Below, one piece after another: positions 1 through 11,489 of a stretch of 64,000 nucleotides of DNA. Source of the DNA: Numida meleagris (Eukaryota > Chordata > Aves > Galliformes > Numididae); contig NC_034410.1 in the NCBI RefSeq assembly GCF_002078875.1, positions 39,432,797 to 39,496,796 on the forward strand, in the 5' to 3' direction. The notes beneath the pieces were generated by a model. It made no database searches and had not been told where the DNA came from. It saw only the letters and a program-made list of their open reading frames with translations. Position 1 is the first letter of the stretch; the number at the start of each line of letters is the position of its first letter. The translations under genes were made by a program, and so were the position numbers.

Positions 1-1720
1 ACAGTGCATTGGACTCCATAGGTCTCAGCACTCTTAAAATAGTAACTTGCTCAGCTATACTGTTGCTCATTTTTCACTTTGTATTTACAACTTTACATTT
101 ACATCTGCATCAGTGTTAAAATCAAATGTGCAGCTTATCTGTTGCCAGTAGTATGATCATTTTGTTCCCGCTTACAGTTGGGCAAATTTAAAGCTGGTGC
201 ATTTTTTGAAAATGCATTAAAAGCAATGATGTTGCTTAAGCTCTGAAAGCCAGAAGTTTGCATGGCTCCTCAGGATGCTGGGAATAAAATGGTATCCTTC
301 ACACTCAGGTGTTGGCTTTGGGAGAGACTTAGAGATTTATTCTCCTCTAAGGGAAATGGTGCTCTTTTCTTCAAAAATAAAAATACCACATCTACTTGCA
401 TTATTCTGTCTTCAGTCTTGAAGAGCAAATTCAATGTATAAAACATTGTTACAGAGGAGATGACTGTAGAGCACTTAATTTGTTTAGTTAGCACTGTGGC
501 AAAGGACTGGAAAAGGTATAACACCAGGGAATGGTTAGTCACCTATTCCTCCCCCCAGAAAAAATGGATTAAGTTGACTATAATATTTGTGTCGACAAAA
601 ATATGGCTAAAAGAAAAAGCATGAATTTTTAGATGGCTGGTTATATTTCTCATTCTGTGGACTTTTTCGTGTGTTCTTTTTAATATCCGGATAAAACAGG
701 AGATTGTTTAAGGTAAGAATTGCTGTCTTTTTTTTTTTTTAATTTTCATCAGTTAAAATAATATTATGTTTCATTATGCTGAATCCCCTTCATGTGAAGT
801 AGGGCTGCATTCCCTATTTCAGACAATATTAGAAATGTTCTGAGCCACCATTCATTCTTTTGGAACCCAACCAGCCACAGACATGCTAGAAATTTGGCTA
901 GGAACCATACAAATTACAACTCCAATTTTGTACTTTGGTATATTTTCTTGGGCAGCAGCAGAGCCCTCACTCCCTTTCTGAGCAATTCTGTGTTTTTTTG
1001 TCTTCTGACCCATCAGGAGATTTGGAAGAAGCAATTGTAAGCAGCAGTAATAATACAGTGTAGTTGGGAACACAGTTGTGATAGTGGCCAAGAATGTCTT
1101 CCATGTTGAAAAGATTTTTGGAGAGAAGGAATTGCTAGATCAAAACACATCAGGGTGGAGGGATGGGTCAGACTCTCATAGACGGACCTCAGCTGGGGTG
1201 GCCCATTTTCTGAGGAGGAGAATAAGGTAAATATCAGTTTAATAGGCAGTAGGAATATAACTCATATATTTGTATCACCTAGTTTCTGATTATGCCTATC
1301 ATGCTTTCCAAGTGCTAAGAGCCGTAACCAGAATTGGCATGGGGAGGTGGAATGGTATGTGCTTTTATTGGAAGATCACGAATAAGTGTAAACAACGTCT
1401 AAAGCAAGAGGTAGACCTTAATGATCTGTAGGAGACAGAGAAGGAAACAGCGCATACCCTGTTTGTTTATTGAAAGCAATCAAGTAGAATAGTTTAACTT
1501 GTAATGAAATTGATTTGCTTGAATGTCATCCTCCATCTGAGAATCTGGGCTATTTGACTGTGTCAAAAAAAGGGAATATAAGTTTAGTGAACAACAGCTG
1601 CAGGATTGTGAATCAAATGAGACAGATCTATTCTAAAATATTCAGAGGTTTATATAAACATTTTATGTATTCTACATGAAAAGCATATTTCATGGCCTAA
1701 AGCACCCAGCAGGATAGATT

Positions 1721-1762
1721 GCTTTCTTTTCTTTCCTTTTCTTTTTTTTTTTTTTTTCTTTC
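1721..1762. repeat. T-rich low-complexity tract
   Basis: GCTTTCTTTTCTTTCCTTTTC is followed by about 16 Ts and CTTTC. No target duplication or SINE body is attached. Confidence 0.9.
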
Positions 1763-2444
1763 ACCCAAAGTCAAAATGGAGCACCAGGTCAGTGTAGAGT
1801 ATAAAAACATTGCACACTGCAGCAAATACAGTGATATTCTCTGTGGTGCTATTTCTTCAACACATCGTTCAGGCTATGATACATGAACCATTAATAGTTT
1901 TCTGTATAGATTAACACTCTCAGTTCTAATTGTTCTAGTCTATCTTTCTTTGCATTTCCAATTAGTGCAGGCATTGTGATCAAAAAGACCCCAAAGGGAC
2001 ATTTATTTTATTTTTCTACTTTATAATGAGTTTACAAGTTAGCAGAATATACAAGTTTGTACATAAGATTATAGCCTTCTGTGAACCTCTTTCTCTCAAT
2101 TAAAAAACACCAAGCATGGCCAAGTTTGCTTCAAACACATTGGAGAAAATAAGTGGGACATGAGAGAAGCTTTAGTAGTGCACTTGGTGGCAACTGTTCC
2201 AGGGGTATCTAAAGAAATTATTTCCTTATGACCACTGTGATGCTGTGAAATAGAAATTCCTTGTCATTATAAGTAGTTGGCTTTCTAAACACTCAACATT
2301 AGATGAGGAAGCTTAAGTGTGACTATTTCATATGCAGAATTTGGCTCCTCAACCTTCCACTAGTGTTCATTGAGTTTTGCATTTTTAACACTGCCTTTCT
2401 TGTTGGGAGGGAATTGAGATCTGTTCACCTTTCACAGAGGTTCT

Positions 2445-2530
2445 CCTTGCCTTGCCTTGCCTTGCCCTGCCCTTCCCCCTGCCCTTCCCTCTTCCCCTCT
2501 CCACTCCGCTCCACTCACCTCCCCTCTTCG
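2445..2530. repeat. (CCTTG)n run within a pyrimidine-rich tract
   Basis: About five CCTTG units (2445-2469, the last one CCCTG) grade into CCCTTCCCC/CTCTTCCCC, giving 80 bp that are almost entirely C and T with few Gs. There is a strong strand asymmetry. Confidence 0.92.
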
Positions 2531-3479
2531 TGTAAATAAAGAAAGCACTAGCAAACACAACAGAAGAAGCTCTCCAAGTGGTCCTTGCTGGTTTTGCCAA
2601 TATAGAGATTTGAGAGATCAGCAGTACTGGCCATATTCCACGAGCAGGGACTCACAGGGATCTACTTTTTTGAACCGCAGGCTCACAAAATCACCTCCAT
2701 TTCCGTTCATGTGAAAGTGGATTTTGTGAGATTTCCATTTATTGTTGGTTTTTGTTTGTTTGATTTGTTGTTTTTTCCTCCCTTTTTCAGTCTGTTTTTT
2801 TAATGAGTGCCCTAAAAAAGAAGCTGAACATGATGGCGGCCTTCCTGATGAAGTCACCTCTTCATTAGGGAATGGGCTAAGGCCATCTATCATTGCGCAG
2901 GAATAACTGAAATGGTGTCTGGCAGCAGCAGGTCTGGCTCTTTGGAGCTGAACTGAAACTACAGCCCCAGGGAAACATGTACTTTCATCCTTTCTGCCCA
3001 GCAGCTCTTCCAGCCCCTGGTTTCCACACAGCTCTGTCAGGCAGCTGATTCACACACTGGAGGGAGGGGATGTTTTATGTGTAGATCAACGACAACTCTC
3101 CCAGGGCTCTTAAACATTTAACTTGCTTTTTCTTTGGGAAGAAAGGAAAGAAAGACTCCAGATGTTTTGAGTTTTCATTTCTGGAATTGGGACATTGCAG
3201 ACAGCTTCTGTGCTTCCCTAGGAAACAGGTGACCACCCAGGCAGTCTTGCTGCTTGTGTGATGGTTGACCCTTGATAACCAGATAATGGGGCAGTTCATA
3301 AAAGAAGTGTTACCCACCTTTTACTGTTAATGTCTCCCTTTCCCAAACAGAATTGTCTAGGGAGATTTCCAAGGTTTTTTATTTGGGCAGTCTTTGGGAC
3401 CTTTCTTAAACTCAACTCCACTTTTGCTGCCAATCATCTTAGGGATCCCTGGGGCAATGCTGTGCTCTGTAGCCATGTC

Positions 3480-3539
3480 CACAGCACGCAGATGTTGTGC
3501 AGCATGGCTGCAACCACTGCTCATGCACAACATGCTGTG
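3480..3539. repeat. Imperfect 60-nt hairpin
   Basis: CACAGCA (3480-3486) and TGTTGTGCA (3493-3501), separated by a 6-nt bulge, pair exactly with TGCACAACATGCTGTG (3524-3539). That gives a 16-bp stem around a 22-nt loop. Confidence 0.7.
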
Positions 3540-3794
3540 TTGTAATGCACAGTGAATCCAAAGCATTGAGCCATGAATGTGTCATCTGAATGATTTGTGC
3601 AAAACAATTAATCCAGCAATTGTTACACTGGGATTTACATGTAGACATGTCAACCATTTTAAAGAGCATACGTAGCCTGATATTCCTAAATTGAATTTAC
3701 CATGTATGTACATTCAGAAGGTGTGGGTAATGAAAGTAGGGTTCATGTCATATACTGGGTCTCTGCTTTTTTGCTTTTCATTTTCTTGTTACGC

Positions 3795-3852
<58 letters not shown>
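3795..3852. repeat. (TAT)n microsatellite, about 19 units
   Basis: An uninterrupted run of TAT/ATT units covers about 58 bp and is flanked by unique sequence (TTGTTACGC on the left, TTGCATCAG on the right). It is the longest perfect trinucleotide array in the window and is probably length-polymorphic. Confidence 0.98.
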
Positions 3853-4796
3853 TGCATCAGCAACTCAAGGGATAGTTGCCTTTTAAGAGCAAATACTTGT
3901 TCCAGCCCCAAGCATTTTCTTTAACTAATGCTACTACTTAAATGGAAAAATACTCATTTGGAGGTTGACTAATTTTTGTCTCTGGAAGAAGTGACTTGCT
4001 TTAGTACATTTTTACAGTTATCTTTAATTATTTTCAGTTGTGGATAGCATATTTTCCAAAACATAATGTATCTGATCATATTTAAGGAAATATTTGAGGT
4101 GTTTCCTCAAAAATACTAGCTAATAAAAATGACCAAAAAAATCCTACGCTGATAGACTTTGTTATGTAGTCTCCATGAAAGGAAGATGAATTCTGGCTTT
4201 GCCTAAATTCCTCTGAAATTAAAGCTATTTCATTGGGCACAGCAATAACTCTAATTACAGCACTGTGCATTTGGATGAAAGCTGGTCTGCAGGGCTCGGA
4301 CTTGCACCTAGCAATATCTATATGCACTAATTCCAAATCCAGCTTAGGACTCTCATGGCTTGTGTTTCTAAAGTGACCTTCCTAATGATAGATGCTTGCT
4401 TTGTACCTTGTGCTGGATGATCCCTGCACTTTTCCGTGCTTGGAGCTGGTCAGCTGTCCTTTGCTACTCTTTCTGCTTTCCATGTTAATGTGGTGGCAAC
4501 AGGACCTGCTGCTGTAGGAAGGAGAGAGTCGATACAGAACAGCAGTAGTGCTGCCAGTGCTGCTTTCAGCAAGCCCCAGCACTGCTGTGGTAAGGAAAGA
4601 AAGGAAATAAAGTCTTCACTTTTCTAACTGATGCCTACGTTGCATGAGCACTGTGTCCATCTGTCCTCCTTACTTTGCTCAGGTGTGGAAATGGGAAGTG
4701 ACGGTGTCAGTACTGGTAAACTGAGAGTCTAAAGAATTGTCAAGGTTTTATGATTTTCAGTTATTGGTATTCCACACCATAACATCATGTAGTGAA

Positions 4797-5246
4797 TGTA
4801 CCTGGTTCTCAGAAGAGAAGGACTACTACATTCCCTAGGGGACTTTGCTCCCCTGTTACCGTTTTCCAGTTAGAGGGAAAGATAAAAACTCGCAGATCAC
4901 AAGACCTTCTTTTTTTCCGCCCGTCTCTCGTCCCCGCAGCATCTCACTCCCCAGCCATCTTATTGTCAGTGTTAGAGTAAGGCCTACCTTGATTTTTGGA
5001 CATTCTCTCTCATTGTATTGGATTTATTAGCTTAAATTGTAATTACATTGTATTACAGTGTGTTGTTTTGCATTCCGATATCTTATTCAGTAATTTAGTT
5101 TGTTTGTCCTCAGATTGTTGCCACTGTTTTGTTCTCAGGCCCATCTCCTTACCCTTTTTTCCCTTTTCCCTTTCCCAGGGCGTGGGTCCATGGGTCCCCC
5201 GTCCCATCTGTCACGGAACCGAGCCGAACGCCTGTAAACCATTGAC
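4797..5246 (+). mobile_element. Candidate solo LTR of an endogenous retrovirus-type element
   Basis: About 450 bp differ from the flanking intron in composition. A promoter-like stretch carries a TATA-like GATAAAAAC (4881-4889), followed by a CT-rich block ending CCCCGCAG. Then come an AT-rich middle (5000-5110), a long pyrimidine run CCTTTTTTCCC...TTTCCCAG (about 5150-5178) and a C/G-rich end containing CACGGAACCGAGCCGAACG. That order resembles avian ERV LTRs as I remember them. No internal gag/pol/env coding flanks it, so it would be a solo LTR left by LTR-LTR recombination. I could not find a clean target-site duplication or fix the TG...CA ends, and the family is unassigned. The alternative is a GC-rich single-copy intronic segment. 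Confidence 0.42.
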
Positions 5247-8200
5247 AAGAATGCAAACTGGTTACTACAAAGTCATAAGAAATTTTGTGACTGATATTCA
5301 AAATGGAATTTAAAATTAAATTCACTTTTCGTTTGATTTTTTTTTGACTATAGGAAAGGAGAAGACAGGTCCAAAAGCCACTTTTTTCCCTGAGTTCAAG
5401 CTGAGAAAGGGGACGTCTTATTTTAATTACTTCTTCCTGGTGATAAAGTATGCACGTTCATGAGTGCATGGATTTCTGATCGATGCAAGATGGCCATTCC
5501 ACTTGTCTCTGAAGGCCCAAACTTCTTATAAGGACCTAATTTGTAATAAGGAACGTAGAAACTGAGACTTTTGGAGGGTGAATTGCAATAGTTAGTGCTG
5601 TTGGCTTTCTGAAGTAGCAAGAAGTGTGTTAGTGAGGGCTCTGCCTTCTCCCAGTTCATGTGGTTGGGCACTGAGCTACAGATGTGCTCTGGACATGGTG
5701 GCATGGGGGCCAGGCAGACAGCTTGTTATGACAGTGCAATTATGTGTGCACAGCCGTGGCAAGTGGCATCAATTCTGCAGCTTCTGGCAGTGGATGTCAG
5801 AAACAGAAAATTGCATGAAAACCGTGATATGATTGAAATTACCAGGAACTTTTAAATTACAGAGTTGCTGTACTCTCAGGCTGTAAAATTAAATGTTACT
5901 ACTCACTGGAGTACTTGAGTTGAAATGGCTTACAAGAAGACACTCAAGTAATTGTCATTTTGAGAAAGTATTGTCAGCAATCAAGTTTCCACATTCATTT
6001 TCTGGATGGGGAAGCCAGTACAGCACTTACGGGACATCCATCAAAAGTGATGCACAACCCAGTTTGGGAACACTGAGCCCAGCCTCACCTAACGCATCAC
6101 AGTCATTGGAAAGGGGACACAGGGATGACCAAGTTCATGGGTAGAATCCCCGTGTTCCAATGAAATTCAGCTTTTTTGCAGCCTTGGTAAGATCACTGAG
6201 GTTGTGAATACAGAGGTAACTCAGGCAACTTGCATGTTGCTGGAGCCTAGCCAGCCATGGGACTGGCACACAAGAGAGGAGAGCAAAGAAAGGCTGCTGC
6301 ATGGTTAATGGCAGCGGGATTGTTAGCATGTCATTCTCTAAGCACCAGGACTAACAAAGCTTAGTTTCCTGCAGATTTATCTTGGAGAATTGATTGATGG
6401 GGGTGTTGCAGAACTCACAAGATCTGAGTGAAGCTTTTTCACAACGGAGGCATTTATAAGGCACTTCTGCTGAGCACATATTACTTTTAAGTCTGGGAGA
6501 ATTTGCTTGGTCTCTCATCTCCCTTTTTTCTACTGCAAAAGACATGCAGAACTATCGCTGGTTTCTGAAACCCTTTCCTTTCTGTCAGGTTTGGCAGTAA
6601 GTTGCCATTTTCTTCAGAAATTATAAGCTGGATGAATACAGGCAGTCAGCGTGTTTGTCTCATTTCCCCAGGGACTAGACTGTGAGACAGCCATTGCTTA
6701 CTGATAGGAGATGGGCTTTGAGCCTACTGTTGTTTTCCTCATCATCTTCCAGCAGCCATGATGGGGGAAAAGAAGATGGCTGAGAGTGAATGATCACATG
6801 TGTGCACACACGTGCAGACACTGATGCCCCGTGGCACTGCTTCCCTTCCCTCTCAAACCCAGGTAAAAGCAAATGCTCACACTAAGCTGAAGATTGGCTT
6901 CTGCTAGAAAAACTTGAGGGAAATGAGTAGCTGTGGTTCCTAGGCTCTTGGCCAAGTAGGAGTGATTGCTCCACATGGTTGAGAAATGAAGCAATAATTA
7001 GGTGAAAAAGGAACGGTGTAGGGCATAGAATTGCTCAGCTACTCATGATGTAGCGCAGTGTGTGAGCAGAGGGAGCCCCTGGACAGTATGGGACTGAAAC
7101 CAGGGAGAGGAGCAGTAGTCACCTTGGGGAAGGAACCACACCTCCTCTGCATTGCATTAGCTAAGCAGAAACATTTGGAGAGTCGTATTTTTCTTCCTGT
7201 TTCATCTCTGCATGAAGTGTTTATCTGTCTTTATCTGTGCGTATTGATTTCCCTGTACTCCAAGCCCTAAGTAGCAGTGAATCTGCCCTTCTAACGTGTG
7301 CCGAAGCATTGTATTGGGAGCTGTCTAAAATCAGGCTTGAGAATGAGGCGTACTACTTTAAACAGTTTTCTCCCATTGCTGGCAGTCTGATGAGATTGAA
7401 ATGTTCTTGCTAGCCAAAGGAGAGTAAAAGGAGCAAATTCTACCTCCAAATTGTTTGCAGAGAGTTTTTCGGGTATGTTTTGTTCCTCTTAACTGAATGG
7501 CTCTGCTCTCTCAGTTAAGCAGCAGTTACTCACAGAGAAAAAAAGCGTTTTTCTTTTTTGGTAAAGAAAAGTGCCTTGAAAGAGTATTAGGATTAGGTTC
7601 AAATGCTAGCAGCTTTATGCTGCTCCAGTGATGTAAAGCAGCTGCTAGCCCACTTTAACCATTTGACTGAACTGAATTTACAATGCTTTGCGCTGCTGTG
7701 ATGATGCAAGGCAGCTGGAGAAGACCAGCAAATCTGTTCTTTAAGTGAAATAAAATACTTTGATAATTAAAAGTACAATGCTACTTTTATCTCTGCTTGA
7801 CGTTTGTTTTTTCTTCAAGTCCCTGTTTATAAGGACCAGATTGTGCCCATGATTGCCATAATCTGAAATTAAAGGGAATGTTTATGCAGTAGGGTGCTCC
7901 TCAAACTGAGGAAGGGCAGCAGAATTCAATCCTGCTAGACATGTGAAGAATAGCAGCCTTCAAGTGACAAACCTGTTTGAATTAGGATGAAAATCTCATT
8001 AACTCTTGTCACAGGCCAAGCATACCCCTGCTCAACAGGTTTTCTGTTCACACCATCTCTTGGCCAGCAGTTGCTCCTTTTTGCTCTCATTATTATTCAT
8101 TTTTTTTGCCAAAGTGCAACTCTATCAGTCACCACCATTGTAATTAGGGGCCTCATCCTGCCAGATTTGCTCTATCTCTTCCTGTGCAGTTACAGAGCAT

Positions 8201-8531
8201 CACGGGGGCTTTTGTCTGCAACCTTCTTGCAGGATCTCTCCGGAAGGATGGCGGGGCCTAGCGGGGCTCAAGTTTGGCTCTCAAGTCAGCATACAAACAT
8301 AACTGTTACACTTCTCTGTGGGAAAGTTCATCTCTTTTTTTTTTTTTTTGCCTTTTTTATAACTGCAGCATCTTCTTGGCAAAGCAGATGTGCTGTTATT
8401 TCTTTTATTTTGTTTTTTTGCAGTTGAGGAAAAGGTAAGTAAGCAACCTGTTACTGTAAAAAAAAAACAAACAGCAAACAAGTTAAGACAGGCCAATTTA
8501 GTATCGTTATGGATGAATGTAAATATAAGTA
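5247..8531. other. RBMS3: Intron sequence without recognised features
   Basis: Unique-looking intronic DNA. There are short CAGCTG/AAGCAGCTGC stretches around 7600-7720 and a small ACATGTGTGCACACACGTG alternating purine-pyrimidine stretch near 6797, but no repeat family, exon or RNA gene. Confidence 0.7.
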
Positions 8532-9091
8532 CATGTTCTGCTCTGAAAGTAACACCTCCTATGTTGTGTTGGCCCATGACATCAGAGGCAGACGGTGATG
8601 GTATGGCAGCAGAGGTTGAACCTTCCCACCAATATTCTGTTACATGTTGTTGCCATGCGACAGACGGCAGCAGAGGGGCAGTCTGACAGAATGCTGTCAG
8701 ACATGGGAGTGCATATGGAGCAAAGGTGTGGAACTGAATTCCTTCATGTGGAAAAAATGGCACCCACTGGCATTCATCGACGCTTGCTGAACATTTATGG
8801 AGGCCAACCAGTGAGATGTGAGCACACTGAGGCAGTGGTGACAGCAATGTGAAAGACATGCAATGTTCCAGACAGCCATGCAGATTTTTACAAGTGCAGC
8901 ATGTTCGTGTCCCATGAACAAGGCTCTTGTTCATTGTTGGTGAAAATGCATAGCTAATGGTGGTGACTATGTTGAAAAGCAGTGTTTTCTAGATGGGAAT
9001 GTGCTCAATCAGATAGTGTTATTGCACGTTTTGTAGCTGTTACAGTTTTCATGGAAATAAGTAGGAGGCATTACTTTCAGAGCTACCTACA
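8532..9091 (+). mobile_element. Internally deleted mariner (Galluhop-like) DNA transposon
   Basis: Inverted termini CTCTGAAAGTAACACCTCCT (8541-8560) and the reverse complement of 9063-9082 match at 18 of 20 positions. The element is bounded by TA dinucleotides (8530-8531 and 9092-9093), the mariner target. From 8715 a transposase N-terminus is legible (MEQRCGTEFLHVEK, then THR-rich MAPTGIHRRLLNIYGG); after a one-base shift near 8813 comes DVSTLRQWV, typical of the mariner helix-turn-helix region. Close to the right end CIANGGDYVEKQCF matches the transposase C-terminus. At about 560 bp against roughly 1.3 kb for intact mariners, the central catalytic region is missing, so it is non-autonomous and dead. 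Family name is from memory of chicken mariners. Confidence 0.85.
8715..9040 (+). pseudogene. Degenerate mariner transposase remnant, catalytic core deleted
   Basis: The reading frame starts at ATG 8715 with MEQRCGTEFLHVEKMAPTG, continues to about 8812, then shifts by one base into DVSTLRQWVTA. Sequence resembling the central aspartate triad region is absent; the next recognisable part, around 8920-9000, is ALVHCWWKCIANGGDYVEK from the C-terminal end, broken by stops. No active enzyme can be made. It lies within the terminal inverted repeats at 8532 and 9091. Confidence 0.7.
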
Positions 9092-9349
9092 TACATTTTT
9101 TTTCCTTTTCTAAAAAATGAAATCCAGTTTGTGAGTGAGGAATAGCACTGTTGGAGATACCAGAGAGGAGATACCAGGGAAGACAGGCTGAAACGAGCTG
9201 TCATTTAATAGAAAACCCTGAAAAATGCTGAAACAGAAATCAGTTGTGTCATTTAATTGCATGGAGGGTTTAGCTTAGTTTTGTTTTGTGCTCCCACTTG
9301 CATTTTTCTCTCCGTTTGTTGGAAACATGGCCTGTGCCATGCCTCAATC

Positions 9350-10010
9350 AGCTGCCTCTGCACTGGCATCACGGCACGAGAGGGGCGGCCGGACGCTGTG
9401 GCGCGTGGTGATTGATCCCTCCATTTAGATAGCATAATGCATCGTGAAGGAAGGAGCACATCAAAGACTTCAGTGATTGACAGCGATTTATGCTGCTTTT
9501 GTTTTTAATTCCTTGACTTCTGACACTCTGAGATGGGACTTTGTAAAGGAAGGATGCCGTATCCTAGGGTTACACCTCCATTCATAACACGGAGAGACAC
9601 AGAAACTGTGGAGACTGATACCCAGATTTCAGATATATTAGTTTTTATTTAAATCTGAGGTTCAGAGGTTTGTGGGCATGCTGTTTCTGTTATTAAATCA
9701 TTATGAACCTACCTGGGGGGAGAAAACGCCAACGATCTTACCAGGAGTGCCTCTATAAACATTTCTTACTCTCCGTAGTGTAAGGCTGGTATATTAAAAA
9801 TTCTTCGAATAGCTGACCTCGACAGGTGTTTTATTTGAGCAAACAAAACAATAAATACTAATATAATCCCTGCGGAGCCGGCATTAGGCTTTGTGGGAAA
9901 TGCATAATTTCCTTTACTAAATGTAGGAAGCGCTGCAAATTTAATTTCTTCATTTTTGCCATTAATCCCAAACCATTCTGAACACTCGTGGCTCCCAGGG
10001 GCTGAGGTCG
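9350..10010. promoter_or_regulatory. Candidate intronic regulatory block with local CpG cluster
   Basis: Seven CpGs lie in 40 bp at 9371-9410 (GGGGCGGCCGGACG and GTGGCGCG). They are followed at about 9725-9995 by sequence with many scattered CpGs in an AT-rich context (CGCCAACGATC, CTCGACAGGTG, TGCGGAGCCGGC). Retained CpGs in an intron suggest an unmethylated or constrained element. No coding exon or core promoter can be defined. This is a compositional inference only; conservation was not tested. Confidence 0.3.
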
Positions 10011-10202
10011 GCAGTGCGTTCCCCATGGTTGCATAGAGGGCTTTCCCATGGGCTGGTAGACTGAGGAACATGGTGTTTTTCTCTTCTCCGTCAATGCAGA
10101 TGCTCTCAGTGCTGTATGAAGCAAGGAGGTGTGCACCCAACAGCCCTTGTGCTGTGGGAGCGAGTGCTGTGTCGTAGTGCGTGCACAAAAGCTGAAGCCC
10201 AT

Positions 10203-10319
10203 GTCATGGCACTGAGTGGCATGGTTTAATGGGCATGGTGGTGATGAGTTGACGGTTAGACAAGATGATCTTAGTCTTGGTCTTTTCCAGCCTTATTGGT
10301 TCTATGATTCTATGATTCA
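10203..10319 (+). mobile_element. CR1 LINE 3' end fragment, sense to gene
   Basis: The fragment is 5'-truncated and covers only the CR1 3' terminal region: GGCACTGAGTGGCATGG, GGGCATGGTGGTGATGAG, TAGACAAGATGATCTTAG and the diagnostic tail TTCTATGATTCTATGATTC. Upstream similarity stops abruptly near 10203, as expected from incomplete reverse transcription. It is very similar in kind to the 3' end of the longer copy at 18818, suggesting the same subfamily. Confidence 0.88.
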
Positions 10320-11450
10320 TTTCTGAATGGTTCTGGAGATGCTGTGGGGATGAGGTCGTGGGCGGCTCTGCTGTCAGTCCCTAAAGTACAGTGTACAGAG
10401 ATTATTGTGCTTTTGGCTCCTTGCTTCTGAAAGGCCTCATAATTGAAGGGCTGGCTTGTTTGTTAGTTTTAATCGAGACCATATGTAGGTTACAGTTTTA
10501 GTGGCTGCATTTGACATGTTCTGAAAGGATTATGTCGACTTAAAAGACTCACTTTGCTGAAAGCATTTAGCCACTCCTCCATGCAGCAGAGGTCATAGTG
10601 TTGTCCTGGAGTCTTCAAAGCAGGGGGAAGTGAATATCCAAAATGGCCGTTGTGCCAGGCAGGGCCGGGCTTGGCAGAGCCCAGTGTCACAGTGCACATA
10701 CAGCCCTGGAAATTCCTACCCAGCCTTCAATTTTAATAGCTTAATAGTCTTGAAGAAACTTTTAAGTCTGAAAAGCAGATTAGTTTGAACTATTTTGTAG
10801 TTACTGCATAACGCAGCAATGACTCACTTTTTCTGATTCCCTTATAGACAATGAACTCTGCTGTTATATTAGCAAAAGCTGCTGTTGCTCTTGCACTGCA
10901 ATGACAAAACTGATACTAAAGCGATGCAGTCTCCAGGCTAGGTGCACCAGCAGCCTCACCCAGGATGGCAAGTGCTGCCTTTTTATGCTTGACTATAAGA
11001 CCTGAGGTCCTATCCATTAAGAGATGATGGCTGAACTGTGGAAGCCATTAAAAAGCCCCATCACTATGTTTTATTATTGTCATAAAGTCCATGAATTAAG
11101 ATCCACATTTTAAGCATCATTTATTGTTAACTCCTCTATTAACTATTTATGTATCTTCAGAAAGAGAGTGGTCTTGAAGCACTGTTCTCATGGGGGTTGA
11201 GCTACACTTACATTATAACTTGTGAATTCTGTCCAGCTTACAAGGAACAGAAATTTTTCCTAGCTTTGAACATGCTTTCATGATCAGATTTCAACTAAGT
11301 TTGGTTCTCTTTGTGTTGGCAAACTGAACAATTTGATTAAAACCATGTGAAAATAGGAGCCCAGTAGCCCAAATATAGCTGGCAATTTGACAGTGTTAAA
11401 AAATAAAAAGACTGTTTCTTTATAATGGAGTGGGCAGGAGCATAAAAGAC

Positions 11451-11489
11451 AAAAAAAAAAAAAAAAGAAAAAAAAGAAAAAAAGAAAAA
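11451..11489. repeat. A-rich low-complexity tract
   Basis: Sixteen As are followed by GAAAAAAAAGAAAAAAAGAA. CR1 does not use poly-A tails and no SINE body precedes it, so it is treated as simple sequence. Confidence 0.92.

Noticed and set aside
4797..5313. The acceptor-like TTTCCCAG at 5178 as a real exon boundary
   Set aside because: The downstream frame shows no conserved protein and no good donor; the signal is explained as well by an LTR-type pyrimidine tract.
8281..8934. 217-codon open frame on the minus strand, the longest in the window
   Set aside because: It runs antisense through the left half of the mariner remnant and a poly-T tract; its translation contains a K-rich homopolymer-derived tail and no known domain.
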